Assembly: GCA_913056165.1 (NCBI GenBank)
Contig: CAJXMD010000013.1
Coordinates: 1 to 43,700 of the forward strand
Length of the DNA: 43,700 nt
Source: an uncultured Halieaceae bacterium
Lineage (GTDB): Bacteria; Pseudomonadota; Gammaproteobacteria; Pseudomonadales; Halieaceae
Direction: 5' to 3'
Shown: piece after piece, positions 20,126 to 28,202 of the stretch
Layout: each line of letters opens with the position of its first letter
Numbering within the stretch: the stretch's first letter is position 1
Notes under the pieces: model-generated
Database searches by the model: none
Told to the model about the DNA's origin: nothing
Seen by the model: only the letters and a program-made list of their open reading frames with translations
Translations under genes and position numbers: made by a program

Positions 20126-20248
20126 ATATAACCGATTGAGGCTTGGCCGAATCTGGGTCTCCGGGCGATAAAGCCCGAGGCACGGTGCGTTAGTGGGTGC
20201 GTTATTGTTGGCAGAGCGGTGCCGTTGCATTGTGTCTGCCATCGACCG

Positions 20249-20278
20249 TTGTGAAGTGGCGTTGATTAGCAGTACACT
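20249..20278 (+). promoter_or_regulatory. Candidate pqqA promoter
   Basis: TTGTGA (20249-20254) and TACACT (20273-20278) are spaced by 18 nt, giving an expected start near 20285, about 40 nt before pqqA. The match to the sigma-70 consensus is moderate. Confidence 0.35.
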
Positions 20279-20323
20279 CCACAAGATCAACTTATCTTTT
20301 GAATTAATCCTGAGGAATTCGCT

Positions 20324-20395
20324 ATGTGGACCAAGCCTGATTACGTAGACCTGCGCGTGGGATTTGAAGTCACGATGTACTTCAGTGTTCGCTAA
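20324..20395 (+). CDS. pqqA: PqqA, precursor peptide of pyrroloquinoline quinone
   Basis: A 23-residue peptide that is the substrate for PQQ biosynthesis: the radical-SAM enzyme PqqE joins the side chains of its conserved Glu and Tyr. The frame begins [11 protein letters not shown] and continues with the hallmark E15-V-T-M-Y19 motif, which holds both residues at the required spacing, then ends FSVR. This matches PqqA in length and in the MxWxKPxxxDxRxGxExTxY pattern. GAGGA lies 7 nt before the ATG. The gene is followed 20 nt later by a hairpin terminator and then by pqqB. It is too short for routine gene callers and easily missed. Confidence 0.95.
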   Translation: MWTKPDYVDLRVGFEVTMYFSVR

Positions 20396-20415
20396 GCGAA
20401 CGTCCAAATACAAAG

Positions 20416-20440
20416 TCCGCCACCACGGCGGATTTTTTTT
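20416..20440 (+). terminator. Hairpin terminator/attenuator between pqqA and pqqB
   Basis: TCCGCC (20416-20421) pairs with GGCGGA (20427-20432) around ACCAC, followed by eight T residues (20433-20440). A partial terminator here would give a short, abundant pqqA transcript and less readthrough into pqqB, which is the known arrangement in other pqq operons. Confidence 0.9.
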
Positions 20441-20485
20441 GTCCGGCATTCTTAGGGCCCAAGGTCAACAGGGGAGAGCGTTGTC

Positions 20486-21400
20486 GTGAAGGTCATGGTT
20501 CTGGGTTCAGCCGCGGGGGGCGGTTTTCCACAGTGGAATTGTAATTGCAACAACTGTTGCGGGGTGAGGTCAGGCTCGCTTGACGCGATCCCGCGAACCC
20601 AGTCATCAATCGCTGTGTCGGTAGATGGCGAGCGATGGATACTCCTTAATGCGTCTCCCGATATTCGCTCGCAACTCGAGGCCAACCCTCCCTTACAACC
20701 AAAAAGGGGACGTCGGGATACCGGTGTTCATGGGGTCGTGCTGGCGGACAGCCAAATTGATCATACGACAGGCCTGCTCTTTCTGCGCGAGGGGTGCCCA
20801 CTACGGGTCTATTGCACCGATATGGTGGCTCAGGACCTTAGTACGGGTTTTCCAATCTTTGTAATGTTGCAGAGTTGGGACGGCGGAGTGATACACACGA
20901 CCGTTCCCATTGATGGAAGCGCTTTTCAGGTGAGCGATATCGAAGAAATTTCGATCACTGCGATTCCGTTGGATGGTAAAGCGCCGCCTTATTCGCCACA
21001 CCGGCATGACCCCCACGTCGGTGACAATGTAGGCTATTTGATTGAGGATACTCGTTCGCAGGCGTCCTTGTTCTACGCCCCTGGTTTGGGCCAAATGTCC
21101 TCAGCGCTGTTAGACATGATGGGCGGGGCCGATTGCGTCATGGTCGATGGTACTTTTTGGTCTGAGGACGAAATGCAGCGGGCCGGAGTCGGTACCAAGC
21201 TTGCCAGTGACATGGGGCATTTGCCCCAGAGTGGCGATGAAGGCATGTTGCACTGGCTGTCAAAAATCCCGGGTCCACGCAAGATTCTCATTCACATCAA
21301 CAACACCAACCCGATCCTGATCGAGAACTCACCGGAGCGGAAGCTGGTGGAGGAGAGCGGCGTGGAAGTGGCCTATGACGGGATGGCTTTCGATCTCTAG
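20486..21400 (+). CDS. pqqB: PqqB, metallo-beta-lactamase-fold PQQ biosynthesis protein
   Basis: The 304 residues match the family. The N-terminus carries [15 protein letters not shown] and the cysteine cluster C19-x-C21-x2-C24, the zinc-site signature of PqqB. Later segments [28 protein letters not shown] and HINNTNPIL also fit. PqqB acts after PqqE and is proposed to hydroxylate the tyrosine-derived ring before PqqC closes PQQ. GTG 20486 is chosen because it gives the family start ([12 protein letters not shown]) and follows GGGGAGAG. pqqC, pqqD and pqqE do not follow; the next gene is an acyl-CoA dehydrogenase 156 nt away. Confidence 0.96.
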   Translation: MKVMVLGSAAGGGFPQWNCNCNNCCGVRSGSLDAIPRTQSSIAVSVDGERWILLNASPDIRSQLEANPPLQPKRGRRDTGVHGVVLADSQIDHTTGLLFLREGCPLRVYCTDMVAQDLSTGFPIFVMLQSWDGGVIHTTVPIDGSAFQVSDIEEISITAIPLDGKAPPYSPHRHDPHVGDNVGYLIEDTRSQASLFYAPGLGQMSSALLDMMGGADCVMVDGTFWSEDEMQRAGVGTKLASDMGHLPQSGDEGMLHWLSKIPGPRKILIHINNTNPILIENSPERKLVEESGVEVAYDGMAFDL

Positions 21401-21457
21401 GCTGTTAATTCATTGGTGAATTGCGCCCCTCTAGCCTATTAGGACCCACGAACATAC

Positions 21458-21486
21458 TTGAAAGTAAAGAAAACATACGCTAAGTT
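21458..21486 (+). promoter_or_regulatory. Candidate promoter of the acyl-CoA operon
   Basis: TTGAAA (21458-21463) and TAAGTT (21481-21486) are 17 nt apart, about 70 nt before the acyl-CoA dehydrogenase start. A small inverted repeat (ATTCA/TGAAT) follows pqqB, but it has no T-run, so some readthrough from pqqB remains possible. Confidence 0.35.
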
Positions 21487-21556
21487 CAAATTTGAGATGG
21501 CCCTCTGCCAAAAGCGTTCTTTCCCAGCTGTGTCTCTGTCTAAAAGGTAAACCACA

Positions 21557-22813
21557 ATGGATTTAGGTATATCTGACCGCGTTGCCCCGCTTCTCGAGCA
21601 GGTGCGCAATTACATTACTGAGCATGTCATCCCGGTTGAGCATGAATTTTTTGATGAAATTCGCAAAGGAAGCCCCTGGGAATTTACAGACAGGCAGACT
21701 GAAATATTGGAACAGATCAAGGCTGGGGCTCGAGAGCGTGGCCTGTGGAACTTCTTTCTGACCGGTGACGGCGCACACGGATCAGGTTTGAATACGGTTG
21801 AGTATGCCTACCTGGCGGAGGAGATGGGTAAATGCCATCTTGGTGCCGAGGTTTTCAACTGTTCCGCACCGGACACTGGCAACATGGAAGTTCTGCACAA
21901 ATACGGTAGCGAGGCCCAAAAGAAGCAGTGGCTAGAGCCCTTGATGCGGGGCGAAATTCGCTCCTGCTTCGGGATGACCGAGCCCGGGGTGGCTTCATCT
22001 GATGCAACCAACATTTCGACTCGGGCGGTGCTCGAAGGCGATGAGTGGGTCATCAACGGAGAGAAACACTGGATCTCAGGAGCCGGGGACCCCCGCTGCA
22101 AGATCATGATTTGCATGGTCAAAACCAGTCCGGACGCTCCCAAACATCAGCAGCAGTCACAGATTTTGGTGCCCTTGGATTCGCCTGGCCTTGAGATTCT
22201 TCGGCATCTCACGGTCTTCAACATGGACGATGCGCCCCACGGGCACATGCACCTGAAGTTGAATAACGTGCGGGTTCCGAAAGACAACATCATTTTGGGA
22301 GAGGGCAGAGGCTTCGAGATCTCACAGGGCCGATTAGGCCCCGGCCGAATTCATCACTGTATGCGGTCTATCGGTGCAGCGGAACGGGCACTGCAACTCC
22401 TGTGCGAGCGAGCGACAGGACGAGAAGCTTTTGGAAAACCACTGGCGAGACTCGGGGGCAATATCGACATTATTGCCGATGCACGCATGAACATTGAACA
22501 GGCACGCTTGCTGACTCTGAAAACCGCATGGATGATGGATAATGTCGACGCCAAAGAAGCGCGCATCTGGATTTCGATGATCAAGACGGTGGTGCCCAAT
22601 ATGACGCTGAAGGTGGTTGATGAAGCCATTCAGATGCATGGTGGCATTGGTATTTCGCAAGACACACCGCTCGCTGCGATATGGTCCGGTCAGCGCACCT
22701 TGCGACTGGCTGATGGCCCTGATGCAGTCCACCGCATGGTGGTCGGGCGCCATGAGTTGAAAAAATATATTGCCAGCTCGGGTGATGCTCCTGCGACCTT
22801 TAGAGATGGTTGA
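21557..22813 (+). CDS. Acyl-CoA dehydrogenase (ACAD10/11-like)
   Basis: A flavoprotein that oxidises acyl-CoA to 2-enoyl-CoA, the first beta-oxidation step, passing electrons to ETF. The 418 residues cover the three ACAD domains. FAD-binding segments CFGMTEPGVASSDATN and VINGEKHWISGAGD are clear, as is the C-terminal MHGGIGISQDTPLA. The ending LRLADGPDAVH is that of the ACAD10/11 group, in place of the short-chain-type YEGTSQI. That group handles long or branched acyl-CoAs, so chain length is uncertain. It has an AAAGG ribosome binding site and is the first gene of the seven-gene operon. Confidence 0.92.
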   Translation: MDLGISDRVAPLLEQVRNYITEHVIPVEHEFFDEIRKGSPWEFTDRQTEILEQIKAGARERGLWNFFLTGDGAHGSGLNTVEYAYLAEEMGKCHLGAEVFNCSAPDTGNMEVLHKYGSEAQKKQWLEPLMRGEIRSCFGMTEPGVASSDATNISTRAVLEGDEWVINGEKHWISGAGDPRCKIMICMVKTSPDAPKHQQQSQILVPLDSPGLEILRHLTVFNMDDAPHGHMHLKLNNVRVPKDNIILGEGRGFEISQGRLGPGRIHHCMRSIGAAERALQLLCERATGREAFGKPLARLGGNIDIIADARMNIEQARLLTLKTAWMMDNVDAKEARIWISMIKTVVPNMTLKVVDEAIQMHGGIGISQDTPLAAIWSGQRTLRLADGPDAVHRMVVGRHELKKYIASSGDAPATFRDG

Positions 22814-22933
22814 TGAGAAACGGCTCAGGCCAACCGCGCCAGTGCAGTGTTATTGCTATCGATCTAGGTAGCCTCCTGAAACTCAATCTGGCGCCAACTT
22901 GCTGCGCCGCCAAGGATAAAAAAGGAAGATACG

Positions 22934-23398
22934 ATGACGACACAAACCGTTACCCCGGACGAACTGAAGGCTATGGCGGGCACCAAAGTCGGCACCAGTG
23001 ATTGGATGACGCTTGATCAGCAGCGAATTAACGAGTTTGCCGACTGTACTGAGGACCATCAATTTATTCACATCGATCAGGAAGCGGCCGCAAAGACGCC
23101 GTTTGGCGGCACGATCGCTCATGGGTTTTTGACGCTGTCCATGCTGGTGAAGTTGTGTGAGAGCGTGTCTGTCTATCCTGAGGGCTTGATGATGGGGGTG
23201 AATTACGGCCTGAACAAAGTGCGGTTTCTCGCTCCGGTACCTGCGGGTGGTCGTGTGCGGGCTCATGTGGAACTGGCCAGCGTGGACCAGAAAGACGCCA
23301 ATCGGTTTTTGGTTCAGCAAAACATCACGGTGGAGATAGAGGGCACTGACACCCCCGCGCTCTATGCCGAGTGGATCAACATGTTCTTTATTGCCTAA
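22934..23398 (+). CDS. MaoC-family (R)-specific enoyl-CoA hydratase
   Basis: A hot-dog-fold hydratase of 154 residues that adds water to 2-enoyl-CoA to give (R)-3-hydroxyacyl-CoA. The catalytic pair D37-x4-H42 is present in ADCTEDHQFIHID, followed by PFGGTIAHGFLTLS, the standard hydratase-2 motif. AAGGAAG precedes the ATG. The (R) stereochemistry, if correct, matches the following SDR of the HSD17B4 type. The 120 nt before it hold no supported gene. Confidence 0.92.
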   Translation: MTTQTVTPDELKAMAGTKVGTSDWMTLDQQRINEFADCTEDHQFIHIDQEAAAKTPFGGTIAHGFLTLSMLVKLCESVSVYPEGLMMGVNYGLNKVRFLAPVPAGGRVRAHVELASVDQKDANRFLVQQNITVEIEGTDTPALYAEWINMFFIA

Positions 23399-23422
23399 TC
23401 TTTTTATTTTTCGGAGAAAGCT

Positions 23423-24343
23423 ATGACGATTCGTTACGACGGCAAGGTCGCAATCGTGACCGGTGCAGGAGGAGGTCTTGGCCGTAGCCATGCCATTGAG
23501 CTGGCCAAGCGGGGCGCCAAGGTGGTGGTGAACGACCTTGGAGGCTCGGTCAGTGGTGAAGGTCAAAACAGTGAGGCGGCGCTCGCCGTTGTCGCTGAAA
23601 TCGAAGCATTGGGTGGTGAGGCGATGGCCCACCCCGCCAATGTCGCGGTGATGGAGCAAGTTGAGGATATGGTCTCTCAGACGATGAGCGCCTGGGGTCG
23701 TATCGACATTCTCGTCAATAACGCGGGCATTCTTCGCGACAAAAGTTTTATCAAGATGGAAATGGCTGACTTTAAGTTGGTGCTGGATGTCCACTTGATG
23801 GGCAGCGTTAATTGCACCAAAGCCGTCTGGGAAATCATGAAGAACCAGGAGTACGGTCGCATTGTGATGACCTCGTCCTCCAGTGGTCTCTATGGAAACT
23901 TCGGTCAGAGCAATTATGGCGCCGCCAAGCTCGGCGTGGTTGGCTTTATGAACACGCTGGCCCAAGAAGGTGCCAAATACAACATCCGCGTGAATGCTCT
24001 CGCACCAACAGCAGGTACTCGCATGACCGAGGGGTTGATGTCAGAGCAGGCGTTCAATCTGTTGACTCCCGAGACTGTAACCCCGGCGGTGCTTTACCTG
24101 GTTGCCGAGGACGCCCCGACCCACACGATTTTGGCCGCGGGAGCTGGCGCCTACGCGGTGGCAAAGATTGTGGAAACCGAATCCGTTTGGCTGCCAGAGG
24201 GGGAGCAGACCCCCGAGGGCATCGCGGCCCATTGGGATCAAATTGCAAATGGTCAGGAGACCCAGCTCAAAGCTGGCTTTGAACAAACGTTCCGGATGGT
24301 CGGGAAAGCGGCTGAGGGTCTTGGCATAAAGCTGGAAGGATGA
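23423..24343 (+). CDS. SDR-family 3-hydroxyacyl-CoA dehydrogenase (HSD17B4-like)
   Basis: The 306 residues resemble the dehydrogenase domain of peroxisomal multifunctional enzyme 2, which oxidises (R)-3-hydroxyacyl-CoA to 3-ketoacyl-CoA with NAD. The cofactor motif TGAGGGLG lies at residues 13-20, NNAG near 94, serines before GLYGNFGQSNYG, and the catalytic Y165-x3-K169. The extended C-terminal part after residue 220 is typical of this subgroup. Spacing from the hydratase is 24 nt with GGAG in between. Confidence 0.92.
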   Translation: MTIRYDGKVAIVTGAGGGLGRSHAIELAKRGAKVVVNDLGGSVSGEGQNSEAALAVVAEIEALGGEAMAHPANVAVMEQVEDMVSQTMSAWGRIDILVNNAGILRDKSFIKMEMADFKLVLDVHLMGSVNCTKAVWEIMKNQEYGRIVMTSSSSGLYGNFGQSNYGAAKLGVVGFMNTLAQEGAKYNIRVNALAPTAGTRMTEGLMSEQAFNLLTPETVTPAVLYLVAEDAPTHTILAAGAGAYAVAKIVETESVWLPEGEQTPEGIAAHWDQIANGQETQLKAGFEQTFRMVGKAAEGLGIKLEG

Positions 24344-24409
24344 CGCCCGCGAAAGCAAGCCAGGACCGAAACACCACGCACCAAATCAAACAGGTTAAGG
24401 ATAGAAATT

Positions 24410-25588
24410 ATGCGAGAAGCAGTGATCGTCTCAACAGCAAGGACACCAATTGGCAAGGCCTATCGCGGTGGGTTTAACAACACGGCGTCACCGACCCTCG
24501 GTGGCCATGCGGTGGCGGCGGCGGTTGAGCGAGCCGGCATCGAAGGTGACCGCGTTGATGACTGCATCATCGGCAGCGCGATGCCCCAGGGCACTCAATC
24601 GCTTAATCTGGGTCGAAACGTTGCGCTCCGTGGGGGACTGCCCGTGTCGGTGGCTGGTATGACGATTGATCGGCAGTGCTCATCCGGTTTGATGGCGGTG
24701 GCGACTGCAGCGAAGCAGGTTCTTCATGACGGCATGGAGGTGGTCGTAGGTGGCGGCCTTGAATCGATTTCCCTCGTGCAAAACGAGCACATGAATATGC
24801 ACCGTTTGGTGGATGAGGAATTAGTGGCGATGCACAAGGACATCTATATGCCGATGTTGCAAACGGCTGAGGTGGTCGCCAAACGTTACAACATCGCCCG
24901 GGATGTCATGGATGAATATGGGTTGCAGTCACAGCAGCGCGTTGCGGCGGCTTACGAGGCTGGCAAATATGTCGATGAAATCATCCCGGTCACAACCACT
25001 CGCATCGTATGGGACAAGGAAACCGGTGAGGCATCGGAAGCAGAGGTGACGGTGTCAGCCGATGAAGGGGTACGGGCTTCAACCCTCGAGGGTGTTCAGG
25101 GGCTCAAAACGGTTGTCGAGGGCGGAACCATCACTGCAGGTAACGCATCACAGCTCTCTGATGGTGCTTCTGCGCAGGTGGTTATGGAAGCCAAGCTTGC
25201 CGAGCAGCTTGGCCTCGAACCGCTCGGAGCATACCGCGGAATTGCCGTCGCCGGATGCGAACCCGATGAAATGGGGATTGGTCCGGTCTTCGCTGTGCCA
25301 AAGTTGCTCAAGCAACACGGCCTCTCGGTTGATGATATTGGTCTATGGGAGCTGAATGAGGCGTTTGCTGTGCAGGTGCTCTACTGTCGCGATCAACTGG
25401 GCATCGACAACGATAAACTGAATGTGAATGGCGGTGCGATTGCGGTGGGTCATCCCTATGGCATGAGCGGCTCCCGTATGATTGGACACGCCCTGCTTGA
25501 GGGTAAGCGTAGAGGCGTGAAGTATGTTGTGATCACCATGTGCGTCGGTGGTGGTCAGGGTGCCGCCGGCTTATTCGAGGTTTTTTAA
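24410..25588 (+). CDS. Acetyl-CoA acyltransferase (thiolase)
   Basis: Cleaves 3-ketoacyl-CoA with CoA, releasing acetyl-CoA, or propionyl-CoA from 2-methyl substrates. The 392 residues match the degradative thiolase family. The nucleophile C90 is in [11 protein letters not shown]348 in [10 protein letters not shown] and C378 in [13 protein letters not shown], so the active site is complete. TAAGGATAGAA precedes the start. Its stop is followed after one base by the next gene. Confidence 0.95.
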   Translation: MREAVIVSTARTPIGKAYRGGFNNTASPTLGGHAVAAAVERAGIEGDRVDDCIIGSAMPQGTQSLNLGRNVALRGGLPVSVAGMTIDRQCSSGLMAVATAAKQVLHDGMEVVVGGGLESISLVQNEHMNMHRLVDEELVAMHKDIYMPMLQTAEVVAKRYNIARDVMDEYGLQSQQRVAAAYEAGKYVDEIIPVTTTRIVWDKETGEASEAEVTVSADEGVRASTLEGVQGLKTVVEGGTITAGNASQLSDGASAQVVMEAKLAEQLGLEPLGAYRGIAVAGCEPDEMGIGPVFAVPKLLKQHGLSVDDIGLWELNEAFAVQVLYCRDQLGIDNDKLNVNGGAIAVGHPYGMSGSRMIGHALLEGKRRGVKYVVITMCVGGGQGAAGLFEVF

Positions 25589-25589
25589 C

Positions 25590-26570
25590 ATGACACGAGC
25601 ACTCGTCTGCAGGGAGCATGGTCTTCCCGATACTCTTGATCTTACCGCCGACTGGGCTGTTCCTGATTTGGGCCCGAATGATGTCCTCGTCGCCACTAAA
25701 GCGGCGGGACTCAACTTTCCTGACGTGCTTATTATTCAGGGCAAGTATCAGTTTCAGCCCGATCTACCCTTTGTGCCCGGCGGCGAGAGTGCCGGAGTGG
25801 TCGAAGCGGTGGGCTCTGAGGTCACGCGCTGGAAGGTGGGTGATGAGGTCCTTCAGATGGGCGGTTCGGGGGCGTTCAGCGCCCAGATCGTGGTCAACGA
25901 GCATGCGCTTCTGCCCAAACCCAAGGCGCTTTCCATGATCGAAGCGGCGGGCATTGGCATTACATACTTTACGTCCTATCACGCGCTTGTTCAGCGGGCG
26001 AATATTCAACCCGGAGAGACGCTACTGGTCCTCGGTGCTGCGGGCGGCGTGGGTAGTACCGCGGTAGAGCTCGGCAAGGCGCTGGGAGCGAAAGTCATCG
26101 CGGCAGCGAGTAGTGATGACAAACTGGAGCTCTGTCGGCAGCTGGGCGCTGACGAGGTGATTAACTATGCCACCGAGGATTTAAAGGCTCGTGTCAAAGA
26201 GCTGACTGGCGGTCGCGGTGTCGATGTCGTCTACGATCCGGTGGGCGGTGATTTTAGTGAGGCCGCCGTCCGCAGTATGGCGTGGCAGGGGCGCTTTCTG
26301 GTTGTAGGTTTTGCCAGCGGGCCGATTCCAAGCATCCCTCTCAATCTCACCCTGCTCAAAGGATGTCAGATAGTGGGTGTGTTCTGGGGCCGATTCGTTG
26401 GCGAAGAGCCCGAGGTTCACCAGCAGAATATTGCGACCTTGTGGGAGTGGTTTGATGCGGGGAAGATCAAGCCCGTCGTCACCGACGTGTTCCCCATAGA
26501 GGAATATGAGGCGGGTTACGCCGCGATGATTGAGCGCCGCGCGAAAGGAAAGGTTATTTTTACGTTCTAG
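25590..26570 (+). CDS. NADPH:quinone oxidoreductase-like MDR enzyme
   Basis: A medium-chain dehydrogenase/reductase of 326 residues from ATG 25590, which lies one base past the thiolase stop; a longer frame from 25548 would overlap thiolase. The N-terminal GroES-like part contains AAGLNFPDVLIIQGKYQ, and the Rossmann motif GAAGGVGSTAVELGKALGAKV lies near 145-165. The zinc-ligand cysteines of alcohol dehydrogenases are absent, which fits the quinone oxidoreductase/enoyl reductase branch. It may reduce an unsaturated intermediate with NADPH; the real substrate is unknown. Confidence 0.88.
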   Translation: MTRALVCREHGLPDTLDLTADWAVPDLGPNDVLVATKAAGLNFPDVLIIQGKYQFQPDLPFVPGGESAGVVEAVGSEVTRWKVGDEVLQMGGSGAFSAQIVVNEHALLPKPKALSMIEAAGIGITYFTSYHALVQRANIQPGETLLVLGAAGGVGSTAVELGKALGAKVIAAASSDDKLELCRQLGADEVINYATEDLKARVKELTGGRGVDVVYDPVGGDFSEAAVRSMAWQGRFLVVGFASGPIPSIPLNLTLLKGCQIVGVFWGRFVGEEPEVHQQNIATLWEWFDAGKIKPVVTDVFPIEEYEAGYAAMIERRAKGKVIFTF

Positions 26571-26571
26571 C

Positions 26572-27720
26572 ATGAGCGAATTCGTCTTCAACACCGTGTC
26601 TCAGGTGGTCGTCGCCAGCGGCGCCTCCGCAGATCTAGGTGGCTATTGTCGGCAGCTCGGCATGAAACGCGTACTGCTTGTGACTGATCCCGGGTTAGTG
26701 GCGGCGGGATTGATCGCCCCCATTTTTGAGGCGCTGTCCTCCTCAGCGGATGGCGCGGTTCTCTTTGACGCGGTCACTGCAGATCCTGCGGATTCAGTCG
26801 TCGCTGACGCCGCCGCACTTGGCCGGGAGCATAAGGTCGACGGTGTTGTGGCGGTGGGTGGAGGCAGCTCAATGGATGTCGCCAAGGTGGTGGCAGTGCT
26901 GCTGGCTGGAACACAGTCTCTTGCGTCTATGTATGGGGTGGACCAGGTTGAGGGCTCCAGGCTTCCACTCATTCTTGTCCCAACTACCGCAGGAACAGGA
27001 TCTGAGGTCACGCCTGTTGCGGTCATCACCACCGGTGCCACCACGAAAGCGGGGGTCAGCTCTCCCGTCTTACTCCCTGATATCGCGCTACTCGACGCGT
27101 CCCTGACCATCGGATTACCCCCTGCGGTCACAGCGATGACCGGCATTGATGCGATGGTTCATGCAATCGAGGCCTATACCTCACGGATCAAGAAAAACCC
27201 TGTCTCTGACATGCTGGCCCACCAGGCTCTGAAACTGCTGTCTCATCATCTCAGGCAAGTATTGGCAGACCCCGGTGATGTGCCCGCTCGTGAGGCAATG
27301 CTCTTGGGATCCATGATGGCGGGGCAGGCCTTTGCCAATGCGCCGGTGGGGGCGGTCCATGCTCTCGCCTATCCATTGGGTGGGCACTATCACATTCCTC
27401 ATGGTCTGAGTAATTCGCTTATGTTGCCCACAGTCCTTGCCTTCAACGCTCGGCAGTCAGAGCAAGACTACGCCAGCCTCTGTCGTGCACTGCCGGGACA
27501 TGTCGCAGAGAGTTCGTCATCGCTGATTGACTGGCTTGTGACGCTGATAGCGGATTCCGGATTACCGACCACCCTTGAGGCGGCCAAGGTGCCGCGGGAT
27601 GATCTCCCCATGCTCGCCGCCGATGCGATGCAGCAGCAGCGGCTACTGGTGAACAATCCGGTACCGGTTGCAGAGGCCGATGCTCTCCTGATGTACGAAA
27701 CCGCGTGGGGATCGAGCTAA
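26572..27720 (+). CDS. Iron-containing (type III) alcohol dehydrogenase
   Basis: The 382 residues run from ATG 26572, one base past the previous stop. The metal ligands D193, H197, H263 and H277 are all present, at the same spacing as in FucO-type enzymes (GIDAMVHAIEAYTS, VHALAYPLGGHYHIPHG). The cofactor motif GGGSSMDVAK and PTTAGTGSEVTP fit the family. Such enzymes interconvert alcohols and aldehydes or ketones with NAD(P)H. Its place in a beta-oxidation operon suggests that the pathway starts from or releases an alcohol or aldehyde; this is inference. Confidence 0.93.
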   Translation: MSEFVFNTVSQVVVASGASADLGGYCRQLGMKRVLLVTDPGLVAAGLIAPIFEALSSSADGAVLFDAVTADPADSVVADAAALGREHKVDGVVAVGGGSSMDVAKVVAVLLAGTQSLASMYGVDQVEGSRLPLILVPTTAGTGSEVTPVAVITTGATTKAGVSSPVLLPDIALLDASLTIGLPPAVTAMTGIDAMVHAIEAYTSRIKKNPVSDMLAHQALKLLSHHLRQVLADPGDVPAREAMLLGSMMAGQAFANAPVGAVHALAYPLGGHYHIPHGLSNSLMLPTVLAFNARQSEQDYASLCRALPGHVAESSSSLIDWLVTLIADSGLPTTLEAAKVPRDDLPMLAADAMQQQRLLVNNPVPVAEADALLMYETAWGSS

Positions 27721-28160
27721 TGTCCCGGATGGCTCCAGAGAGTAGATCAGGTTTTTCTGTTTTTTATGTCGTGCCAACCCGATGGGCGGATAACGACATC
27801 TATGGTCATGCCAATAACGTGGTGTACTACGCGTGGTTCGATACGGTGGTTAATCGATTCCTCATTGAGGAGGCAGGCATGCGGCCAGGGGTAGATAAGG
27901 TGGTTGGTTATGTCGTGTCCTCCGGCTGCGAGTATTTTGCTCCCGTCAGCTATCCGGAGGAACTGGAGTTAGGACTTCGCGTGGTGAGACTTGGTAGCAA
28001 ATCCGTGACCTGGGAAATTGGCGTTTTTCCGGGGTCTGGAGATCAAACTGCCGCGCTGGGACGCTTCACTCACGCCTTCGTTAATCGCGATACCGGCAGC
28101 TCTGCGGAGATCCCGGTTACCATTCGTCGCGCTATCGAGGCATTGCCGTCGGTCTCCTAA
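27720..28160 (+). CDS. 4HBT-type acyl-CoA thioesterase
   Basis: A hot-dog-fold protein of 146 residues with the 4-hydroxybenzoyl-CoA thioesterase signature TRWADNDIYGHANNVVYYAWFD, including the catalytic aspartate in ADNDIYGH. The ATG shares its A with the stop codon of the alcohol dehydrogenase gene (TAATG), so translation is coupled. It probably releases CoA from a pathway intermediate or from dead-end acyl-CoAs. It is the last gene of the operon and converges on the MFS gene 42 nt away. No strong terminator is seen between them. Confidence 0.9.
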   Translation: MSRMAPESRSGFSVFYVVPTRWADNDIYGHANNVVYYAWFDTVVNRFLIEEAGMRPGVDKVVGYVVSSGCEYFAPVSYPEELELGLRVVRLGSKSVTWEIGVFPGSGDQTAALGRFTHAFVNRDTGSSAEIPVTIRRAIEALPSVS

Positions 28161-28202
28161 GCAACATCCCGAGCTGGCGGGAGTATGTGGCTCCCCCTCG
28201 AA

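Noticed and set aside
22883-23965. Long minus-strand reading frame of 360 codons opposite the MaoC and SDR genes
   Set aside because: It runs antisense across two genes with clear catalytic motifs and the gap between them. Its protein is histidine-rich with no recognisable domain, as expected from codon-composition shadow.
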